From the NCBI RefSeq assembly GCF_000760935.2, contig NZ_CP049744.1:372001-436000 (forward strand): a stretch of DNA of 64,000 nucleotides. Reading direction: 5' to 3'. Below the pieces are notes generated by a model. The model was not told where the DNA came from, did not search any database, and worked only from the letters and a program-made list of their open reading frames with translations. Shown here one piece after another: positions 57,402-64,000 of the stretch; the stretch's first letter is position 1; each line of letters starts with the position of its first letter. This DNA comes from Rhodococcoides fascians A25f. GTDB taxonomy: Bacteria > Actinomycetota > Actinomycetes > Mycobacteriales > Mycobacteriaceae. A program made the translations under genes and the position numbers.

Positions 57402-58801
57402 GGCGTGGCCTCGTGTCCGGGACCCGCCCGATCAACCGTGGCCATCACGTCGGCGAAGAAGTCGATGTCCGCGGTGATCTCCGTGACGGTGCTTCGGCTG
57501 CCCGCCGCGCGCCTGCCCTGTAACAAGCGGCGCTGGCGGTCGAGTACCGGTTGCGAGAAGGGCATCGCACCTGCGTCGTGGTAGCGAATAGCGCCCGTGC
57601 CGTCGCGCAGCGGGAGAACGGCAGAGTGCGCGTGTCTGCTCGCGCTGAAAGGGATGTCGAGAGTGCCGGCGGCGAATCCCGCACAGATCGCCGTCTTCAG
57701 CTGGGGCGCATCCAGTACGGGTTCGATGATGTCGGCGACCTCCTTCTCGATCCAGAATTGTTCCTCCGCTACCCGGCCTTGGTCGATTGTGACGAAATCC
57801 AGTAGTGGCGAACACGCCACCCGCGCCAACCGTAAGCCGTCGATGTTCGCTGTGGAGGTGGGGATGCCCAACGCTTCTGATCGAGTCTTGGTCACGACCT
57901 TCGCCGCCCCGCCGAGCCTTCCGACGAGGGCACCGTAGAAGATCAGCGAATCGGCAGCACTACGCTCTGCGGGAAATACCCCCATGTATTCGTGCAGTAC
58001 CGGGAAGACGGTCACGTCGTCGGGCAAGTAGTGCCGAGCCATAGTGACAATCGCTCGCAGTGCAGCGATGTCTTGGTGCACCTCGCCTGACTGCGGATAA
58101 GAGATCGAGAGACAGCGCACGCCCTGCTCGACAGCGAGCGCTGCTTCCAACATGGTGACCGCGATCGATAGGGAGGGCGGCGTCAACACGGCGGTCAGCG
58201 TGCCGAACAGCTCGCGTTCCAGAACTACTCCAATTGCAGCGAGCTCGGCCGTCACAGCATCGATCTGCTGCCATGCGTGTACCGATTCGGCAATGGGGAC
58301 ATCCTTGCAGTACGGCAGGTTGTACCCCAGTCCACCTCCCTCGAAAGAAGTGAACCCCGCGGCGAGCGCGGTTGCGAACAGGTCCCGACCGTCCGGTGAC
58401 CCATGCCGTACTTCGACCGGGACTTGCACGGCCGCACCCAGCTCACGACCTCGTCGCCACCCGTGGGAGACGAGCGGATATCCGTTGAGCTGGTCGGCTT
58501 GCTCGGACGCGAGCCGGCTCGCGGTGAGGAAGTGGCCCAGCCTTGTGTGTGAGTCGATCGTGACCGACAAGATGTCCGGGTCACCGCCCGCGTCGATATC
58601 GCGCAGAAGCGTCATCATTGCCGAATGCCCGCCTACTCCGCACCGGGGCTGAAGAGCCGGTCGACCAGACCGTTGCGCTGCGTGCAATACGCTGACGGCG
58701 TTGGGGCGGTTCGGGTCACTCAGGCATTCGATGACCTCATCCCATGGGGGGAGCCGACGGCGCTGCGCGCCCCCGATGCGCAGAATCGCGTCATCGAGCA
58801 A
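57398..58801 (-). CDS. Glutamate mutase (methylaspartate mutase) epsilon subunit
   Basis: About 467 aa. With the small subunit and coenzyme B12 it converts L-glutamate to (2S,3S)-3-methylaspartate. Residues known from clostridial GlmE are kept: the Arg in LQPRCGVGG, the Arg in TIDSHTR, the Arg in VRHGSPDGRD, and EGGGLGYNLPYCKDV (Glu and two Tyr). Also FPVLHEYMGVFP and DIPFSASRHAHSAVLPLRD near the end. The start is uncertain: no ATG. I favour TTG 58801, with GAGG 6 nt upstream, which overlaps the small-subunit gene by 11 bp and gives a length near the family's 483. In friulimicin clusters this enzyme supplies methyl-Asp. Confidence 0.87.
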   Translation of the reverse strand: MLDDAILRIGGAQRRRLPPWDEVIECLSDPNRPNAVSVLHAAQRSGRPALQPRCGVGGHSAMMTLLRDIDAGGDPDILSVTIDSHTRLGHFLTASRLASEQADQLNGYPLVSHGWRRGRELGAAVQVPVEVRHGSPDGRDLFATALAAGFTSFEGGGLGYNLPYCKDVPIAESVHAWQQIDAVTAELAAIGVVLERELFGTLTAVLTPPSLSIAVTMLEAALAVEQGVRCLSISYPQSGEVHQDIAALRAIVTMARHYLPDDVTVFPVLHEYMGVFPAERSAADSLIFYGALVGRLGGAAKVVTKTRSEALGIPTSTANIDGLRLARVACSPLLDFVTIDQGRVAEEQFWIEKEVADIIEPVLDAPQLKTAICAGFAAGTLDIPFSASRHAHSAVLPLRDGTGAIRYHDAGAMPFSQPVLDRQRRLLQGRRAAGSRSTVTEITADIDFFADVMATVDRAGPGHEATP

Positions 58802-59261
58802 CGGATGCCTCGAGGCCAGCCACGTTCGAGGCCGGCTCGGTAGTGGCCGCGTCAAGTATTCGGTCCAAGAGCGGGGGGAGTTCCTCGACCGTGCGGAGGA
58901 TGTGATCAACACCGAGTGTGCGAAGCTCCGCCAGTGCTGCCGTATTTCGGGCGGGGTCGATGGAGGGCCGCCCGCCGAGGACGACCGGGCATCGGAGCGC
59001 TCCGCCACGCCGCAGTGCCGGCAAATCTGCAAGGTCGTGCACCGCATGCCCGTTCACGCTGCCGATGACGACTGCCACTGCATCCAGTGTTGCTGCCGCA
59101 TCGGAGAACTCCTCGAGCGGAGTACATACGCCCAGGTTGTGCACACGAAAACCCAACTCGGTCAGCATCCTATGGATGAGCTGGTTGGCCACCGCGTGTG
59201 CGTCACTTTCGGCTACTCCGAGCACAACCTGTCGCATCGATCGCATTTCGGACTTTTTCAT
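58791..59261 (-). CDS. Glutamate mutase sigma (cobalamin-binding) subunit
   Basis: A 156-aa B12-binding protein. VVLGVAESDAHAVANQLIH corresponds to the cobalamin motif D-x-H-x-x-G; Asp20 and the Co-ligating His22 are present, but the Gly is Ala25. Further family features: LGFRVHNLGVCTPLEEF, VIGSVNGHA and VVLGGRPSI. ATG 59261 has AGAGGA 8 nt upstream. The frame is open upstream to ~59681, and a protein-like stretch from 59378 could add 39 residues, but it has no ribosome site. It is the first gene of the mutE-permease minus-strand operon. Confidence 0.82.
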   Translation of the reverse strand: MKKSEMRSMRQVVLGVAESDAHAVANQLIHRMLTELGFRVHNLGVCTPLEEFSDAAATLDAVAVVIGSVNGHAVHDLADLPALRRGGALRCPVVLGGRPSIDPARNTAALAELRTLGVDHILRTVEELPPLLDRILDAATTEPASNVAGLEASVAR

Positions 59262-59711
59262 CTGCAACGTCCTCTGCTGTTCCGCCCCCGGCTTTTCGAA
59301 AGCGCGTTCGTCGATTTCCCTAACAATGTCAGGTAAGCGTGAATATGCACCCAGAACTCGTCCTGAAGGATCAATCATCGTAGGGGCCAGACTAGCAATC
59401 TTGCTGGGGTAATCCCAGGCCAAACCATAGCTTCTCGGGTTTTCACTAGACACCTCAGGTCGACTGCTTGAGATTGTGGGATGTTGGTTGACAGCGACTG
59501 CACCGCAAGTAATTTGGACTTCGACAACATACTTTTGCATTCGCGGTGACCGAGAAATCCAGCTCTGCGTGGGGCGTTCCTGAAATGAATGCGATCCGCC
59601 GCCCGAAACTACGCACTCCGGGTGGAGAGAATGTAGTGCTGTAACAGAAATCGACGGCTGTCGTAGACGAATCAGCTGCAATCTAGTGGTAATACTAGTT
59701 AGGGGAACGGG
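59262..59711. promoter_or_regulatory. 450-bp divergent control region between glutamate mutase and ACP-synthetase operons
   Basis: No gene is called. The region is AT-richer than the genes and must hold promoters for both directions. A good ribosome site (AGGGGAACGGG) precedes the carrier protein. I looked for a cobalamin riboswitch box before the mutase genes and saw none. Confidence 0.5.
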
Positions 59712-59981
59712 ATGGATCGCACCGAGTTAGTGGTTCGGGTCGAGGACGTGCAGGAATGGTTGCTCGCGTGTGTGGCAAGGCTTGCGCGGCGCTCACAACG
59801 CGAGATTGCCGTCGACGTGCCGATCGTTGAGTACGGTCTCGATTCTGTGTCGGCTGTCACCCTGACAGTGGAATGCGAAGACCACTTCGGTGTGGAAATC
59901 GACCCCGCTGAGCTATGGGACCACCCCACCGTTGACGCCCTCGCCGCACGTGTCCATCACCTAGTGGCCGCCGCCCGCTAA
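59712..59981 (+). CDS. Free-standing acyl/peptidyl carrier protein
   Basis: An 89-aa carrier protein with the phosphopantetheine site EYGLDSVSAV (Ser45) followed by ECEDHFGVEIDPAELWDHPTVDALA. It lies 76 bp before a synthetase that begins with a condensation domain, like the acyl carrier of friulimicin and daptomycin clusters that delivers the fatty acid to module 1. A role in holding an amino acid for tailoring is the alternative. No acyl-AMP ligase is in the window. Confidence 0.87.
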   Translation: MDRTELVVRVEDVQEWLLACVARLARRSQREIAVDVPIVEYGLDSVSAVTLTVECEDHFGVEIDPAELWDHPTVDALAARVHHLVAAAR

Positions 59982-60057
59982 CCGAAGGCGCTAGATCCCG
60001 CAGGTCGGACGAACCGACCGAGCTGAACCGCCAGCTAGTTGTCAGGAGCCCCCGGTT

Positions 60058-63000
60058 ATGCCCGATCCCCATCATCGCACCGTCTTGCTTCCGTTGACCG
60101 CGGCTCAACGGGGAGTGTGGACGGCCGAACTGTTGGAGCCGGACACGGCGCAGTACACCTGCCTGAGTTTTGTGGATTTGCCTGCAGCGCTCGATGTCGC
60201 CGTGCTCTGTCTGGCTCTAGAGACGGTAGTTGCCGAAACGGAGGCCCTCCGCACTCGCTTCCTCGTGCTCGACGGTAGACCGGTCCAGGAAATCGCCGCG
60301 ACGGGTGTGGCGAAGCTCGAGGTGGTGGATCTGCGAGAGAGTTCTGACGCCGAGAGTGCGGCGGAACAGCGAATGCGCTCCGACGCCGCTGTGTCGCTAG
60401 ACCTTCGCGAGGACAAGCTATATGACCACACACTATTTCGTTTGACTGACGACCGGTCCTGGCTATGTGTGCGCTACCACCACATAGTTCTGGACGGCGT
60501 GGGTTTGCACCTACATCTCCAACGCCTGGCCGAGGTCTACAGCGCTCTACTCGCCGGGGAGCCTGCTCCACCTGCTCCGCCCAGTTCGGTCGGCAAAGTC
60601 GTGGAAGAAGAAGTCGATTACCAGGCATCACCCAGATTCGAGCGGGATCGAGCGTTCTGGGCCGACCTAGTGGAAGGAATCGAGGAACGCGCTGGCGTTG
60701 GTCACTCCGAGCCGGGACCCGCCGCCACAGCTGTCCGAGTGAGCGGCCTAGTGGACGCGGACGTAGTTGATCGGCTGAACAGCGTTTGTCGTGGGCGCGG
60801 CGTCCGATGGTCGGTGGGGGCCATCACTGCTGCTGCTGCATTCGTCCACCGGGTCGGTGGTGCCCGCGACGTGGTGCTCGGATTGCCGTTCCCTGGGCGG
60901 ACACGTCGAGCTGCACTGTGTACCCCGACGATGCTCGCGAACGACCTCCCTCTTCGGCTGGCGGTGACGCCGTCGAGCAACTTCGCGGATCTGCTTGGGC
61001 AGACATCCGACAAGATTGCGGCAGCGATGAGCCACCAACGCTGCCGGGGCGAAGACGTGCGACGCGCCGGCAGCCATGGTCTATGGGCAGTTGTTGTGAA
61101 CGTGGTGTCGTTCGGTAGGCCACTGGTCTTCGGGGCGGCGACCGGCGCACCGAAGCTATTCGCGCCTGGCCGCGTCGAGGACTTGGTGATCAACATTCAC
61201 GGCTCGCCGGATATGCACGAGCCGGTGCGGATCGATATGCACGGCAACGCGGCGCTCTACGACGAAGCAGCGTTGCGTGTCATGCACAGGCGGTTCCTCG
61301 CATTCCTGACGGATGTCTCAGCAAACGGGGCGGCCCCAATTGGTCGGATCGGCTTGTGCAGTTCCGACGAACTCGCGGTGTTGAGTGACTGGAACGATAG
61401 TGCGACGCCACCGGTATTCGCCGCGCTGCCGGAGCTGTTCGAGCTGCAGGCCGTTCGGACTCCCGATGCCATTGCGATCGAGGCACCCGGGTCTGACAAC
61501 CGCACCTATCGGGAACTGCGAGCCGAGGTTGGTGCGCTGGCCGCTGACCTCACCGGCCGAGGCATCGGGGTGGGTGACGTTGTCGCGATTGCGCTACCGC
61601 TGGGACCTGATGCGCTGGTCGCGATGCTTGCTGTGCAACGCAGCGGGGCCGCATACCTCCCGCTTGATGTCGACCAGCCATCTCGTCGTCTCGCCCGCAT
61701 TCTCATCGATGCGGGCCCCGTTCTTACCCTGACCTCTGACGAGTTGCACAACAGTTTGCCCGACGAGGTGCGCACCCACGTCGTGGCCGCCATCTCGATC
61801 GACCAGGGCCCTGTCCCGGCTCCAGTCTCCCTCCGACCGTCCGATGCGGCCTACGTCATCTACACGTCTGGTTCCACCGGCACGCCCAAGGGCGTGGTCG
61901 TGGAGCACCGATCGCTCTCGGTGTTCCTGGGTTGGCTGCGCGAGGCCTATCCACAACTCAGCGGTTCGTCGGTAGCCCACACGTCGATCGCGTACGACCT
62001 CGGAGTGCCGTCGCTGTTCGGGCCACTCACCTGCGGTGGCCGGGTGAGGTTCGGCGGGATCGAAGCTTCCTTCGGGTCGCCGCCTACGTTCATGAAGGCG
62101 ACTCCCTCGCACCTGTCATTGCTACAGCAGCTACCTAGCGCGGCCACACCGACTGGGGTACTGATGCTCGGGGGGGAGCACCTCCGCGGAGACATGCTGG
62201 CCGCGACGCGCCGAACCTCCCCAGACCTCGCCATAGTCAACGAATATGGACCGACCGAGGCGACAGTCGGGGCTACGTGTCTCACCCTCGCGCCGTCCGC
62301 ACCCGACCCGGTGGGACGGGTCCCGATCGGGACTCCGCTGCCCGGCACTCGCATCCACGTGCTTGATCAGGCCTTGCGTCCGGTGCCCCCAGGGTGTCCT
62401 GGGGAGATGTACATCGCGGGGGCGTTGCTTGCCCGTGGATACCTGCGCCGCCCAGACCGAACCGCCGAGCGATTCGTCGCCGATCCGTTCGGAGCGCCGG
62501 GGGAACGGATGTATCGAACCGGCGACCTGGCCCAATGGGACGGGGGGCTCCTCACCTGCCTGGGACGTGCGGACCACCAGGTAAAGATACTCGGACACCG
62601 CGTCGAGCTGGGCGAGGTCGAGGCCCGGCTGGTCGAGCATCCTGCGGTACGGGCGGTCGCTGTTGTCGTCCGTGAGGACCGCGCCGACCAGCCGCGGATC
62701 GTGGCATACGTAGTTGCGCAACGGAATCAGAACATCGTTCCGGTCGAGATGCGCCGTTACCTCGAGGAACGGTTGCCAACCGCGATGGTGCCGGCCGCGA
62801 CCGTCGTGCTCGACGCGCTCCCACTCACTCCCAATGGAAAACTAGATGTCCGCGCCCTACCCGCCCCGGAATACCGCGCGACCTCGGTGTGGCGCGGACC
62901 GAAGACGGCTTTGGAGAAGACCCTCTGCCAGTTCTATCGGGATGTGCTCGGCGTCGAAGCCGAGATCGGTATCGATGATGGGTTCTTCGAGCTCGGTGGC

Positions 63001-64000
63001 GATTCGTTGCAGGCCACCCGCGTCGCGGGGCTGATCCGTGTCGAGTTGGGGGTCGAGGTGAACGGCCGGACCCTCTTCGACACTCCGACTGTCGCAGGGC
63101 TCGCCGGGACTCTGGAGAGCCGCCTGCGCACCGAGCCCACCCTGGTGCCCGTATCCACCGCGCCCGCCAGCCGCCCACCGCGTTTGCCGCTCTCGCGTGC
63201 CCAGCAGGGGCTCTGGCTACTCGATCGGATGTCGAATGCTGGTGCGGCCTACAACGTTCCGATCGTGCTTCGATTTCGGGGTCTTCTGGACCACGATGCA
63301 CTGGAATTGGCGGCTCGCGACCTCGTCGCCCGTCACGAGGTTTTGCGCACCGTGCTGCCTGAAGACGAATACGGCCCTCATCAGGTCGTTCTGGACGTCG
63401 GTGATACTCCGCTCGTACAAGGTGGAATCGACGGGCCGGACGTCAGCGAAGCAATCTCGGACGGGGCAGGCGTCGCCTTCCAGCTCGCCACCGATCGCCC
63501 GCTGCGGCTGCATCTGAGGCGCACCGGTCCCGACGAACACGTACTCCTTATGGTGGCGCACCATGTGGCCTGCGACGGGGCCTCGCTCCGGCCGTTGCTG
63601 CGCGATTTGGGCGAGGCCTATGTCGCCCGGAGCAGCGGTCAGGCACCATCGCGTGCGTCGCTTCCGCTGCAATACGCCGATGTCGCTCTCCGACAGAATG
63701 CGGAGCCGCTCGAACTGATGGAACGCGGGCTCGCCTACTGGGAACAACGCCTCGGTGGTGCCCCGAGGCATCTGGCCCTACCGGGTGCCCGCCCGGTACC
63801 CGCCCAGCGCTCCCATCGTGGCGGGGTCGTGCCGTGTGTTGTACCCGTCGAGCTACATCGGGCTCTGGATGATCTGGCCGCCGCGAGTGGCGTCACCACT
63901 TTCATGGTCGTCCATGCGGGACTCGCCGCGACGTTCCACCGCCTGGGTGCTGGCACAGACATCTCGCTCGGTACGGTCGTCCGCGGGCGGCCCACGCCGG
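60058..64000 (+). CDS. Nonribosomal peptide synthetase, C-A-PCP-C..., runs off window
   Basis: At least 1314 residues, open at the right edge. It starts ATG 60058 with LTAAQRGVW, a condensation domain (HHIVLDG at residues 141-147) that may be a starter type because nothing precedes it but a free carrier protein. A domain ~450-880: [19 protein letters not shown] at ~599, [44 protein letters not shown]. The code I read is D-L-P-K-M-G-E-V-G-K, close to the Asn/Asp code D-L-T-K-L-G-E-V-G-K, so Asn, Asp or 3-methyl-Asp. Carrier Ser983 in [11 protein letters not shown] second condensation domain follows ([21 protein letters not shown] at 1168). The module count is unknown. Confidence 0.9.
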   Translation, partial: MPDPHHRTVLLPLTAAQRGVWTAELLEPDTAQYTCLSFVDLPAALDVAVLCLALETVVAETEALRTRFLVLDGRPVQEIAATGVAKLEVVDLRESSDAESAAEQRMRSDAAVSLDLREDKLYDHTLFRLTDDRSWLCVRYHHIVLDGVGLHLHLQRLAEVYSALLAGEPAPPAPPSSVGKVVEEEVDYQASPRFERDRAFWADLVEGIEERAGVGHSEPGPAATAVRVSGLVDADVVDRLNSVCRGRGVRWSVGAITAAAAFVHRVGGARDVVLGLPFPGRTRRAALCTPTMLANDLPLRLAVTPSSNFADLLGQTSDKIAAAMSHQRCRGEDVRRAGSHGLWAVVVNVVSFGRPLVFGAATGAPKLFAPGRVEDLVINIHGSPDMHEPVRIDMHGNAALYDEAALRVMHRRFLAFLTDVSANGAAPIGRIGLCSSDELAVLSDWNDSATPPVFAALPELFELQAVRTPDAIAIEAPGSDNRTYRELRAEVGALAADLTGRGIGVGDVVAIALPLGPDALVAMLAVQRSGAAYLPLDVDQPSRRLARILIDAGPVLTLTSDELHNSLPDEVRTHVVAAISIDQGPVPAPVSLRPSDAAYVIYTSGSTGTPKGVVVEHRSLSVFLGWLREAYPQLSGSSVAHTSIAYDLGVPSLFGPLTCGGRVRFGGIEASFGSPPTFMKATPSHLSLLQQLPSAATPTGVLMLGGEHLRGDMLAATRRTSPDLAIVNEYGPTEATVGATCLTLAPSAPDPVGRVPIGTPLPGTRIHVLDQALRPVPPGCPGEMYIAGALLARGYLRRPDRTAERFVADPFGAPGERMYRTGDLAQWDGGLLTCLGRADHQVKILGHRVELGEVEARLVEHPAVRAVAVVVREDRADQPRIVAYVVAQRNQNIVPVEMRRYLEERLPTAMVPAATVVLDALPLTPNGKLDVRALPAPEYRATSVWRGPKTALEKTLCQFYRDVLGVEAEIGIDDGFFELGGDSLQATRVAGLIRVELGVEVNGRTLFDTPTVAGLAGTLESRLRTEPTLVPVSTAPASRPPRLPLSRAQQGLWLLDRMSNAGAAYNVPIVLRFRGLLDHDALELAARDLVARHEVLRTVLPEDEYGPHQVVLDVGDTPLVQGGIDGPDVSEAISDGAGVAFQLATDRPLRLHLRRTGPDEHVLLMVAHHVACDGASLRPLLRDLGEAYVARSSGQAPSRASLPLQYADVALRQNAEPLELMERGLAYWEQRLGGAPRHLALPGARPVPAQRSHRGGVVPCVVPVELHRALDDLAAASGVTTFMVVHAGLAATFHRLGAGTDISLGTVVRGRPTP

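Noticed and set aside
59262..59711. Cobalamin riboswitch before the B12-dependent mutase
   Set aside because: No B12-box-like sequence was seen on the minus strand in this gap. The cobM upstream gap (1914-2094) also showed none.

Overview
The window is high-GC actinobacterial DNA from a mycolic-acid-producing bacterium. The best fit is Rhodococcus or a close relative in the Mycobacteriales. The reasons are the conserved cell-wall locus (glf, glfT2, ubiA/aftB, antigen-85-type mycolyltransferases, fadD32-pks13-accD4), two Emb arabinosyltransferases, LGFP-repeat wall proteins, and a gblA/gblR/gblE-type butyrolactone set of the kind known from Rhodococcus jostii.

Layout. 1-38,600 is core chromosome. 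A PGRP/LGFP amidase (minus, cut by the left edge) is followed by cobM-cobF and a tightly overlapping galactan/arabinan operon (glf, glfT2, PAP2 phosphatase, decaprenyl-phosphate phosphoribosyltransferase, aftB). Then come three mycolyltransferases (the third with LGFP repeats), a DUF732-type lipoprotein, a membrane-anchored cutinase-family enzyme, an F420-type luciferase-like oxidoreductase, and the mycolate condensation operon fadD32-pks13-accD4. On the minus strand follow an AbiEi-like gene bracketed by diverged copies of a ~51-bp repeat, two emb genes, and an unassigned GT-C-like membrane protein. An alcohol dehydrogenase, a frameshifted NIPSNAP gene and a TetR regulator close the core section. 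A wrecked NmrA-type gene at 38.7 kb marks the junction.

39,000-64,000 is accessory DNA. It begins with a gamma-butyrolactone signalling set (AfsA-like synthase, ScbR/ArpA-type receptor, NAD-dependent reductase/epimerase) of visibly lower GC, then a NarL-type two-component system and a DedA protein. From 45.3 kb to the right edge lies a nonribosomal peptide cluster. It contains a C*-A-PCP-TE* protein with a truncated C domain and a TE lacking its serine. Beside it are an argininosuccinate-lyase-like enzyme, a PduX-like threonine/serine kinase, a cysteine-synthase/ATP-grasp fusion, a SyrP-like dioxygenase, an ornithine/lysine-cyclodeaminase-like enzyme, a luciferase-like monooxygenase, an ABC-2 permease, both glutamate mutase subunits, a free carrier protein, and the start of a large C-A-PCP-C... 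synthetase whose first A domain reads as Asn/Asp-type.

How it works together (inference): kinase + PLP beta-replacement + lyase would make 2,3-diaminobutyrate (or diaminopropionate), glutamate mutase would make 3-methylaspartate, and the cyclodeaminase would make pipecolate or proline. That is the precursor set of friulimicin/amphomycin-type acidic lipopeptides, and the free carrier protein before a synthetase that starts with a C domain and an Asx-like A domain fits the same plan. A peptide system of this type controlled by a butyrolactone switch in a Rhodococcus-like genome is the most interesting content of the window. The cluster continues past the right edge, so product, acyl starter and ABC ATPase cannot be judged here.
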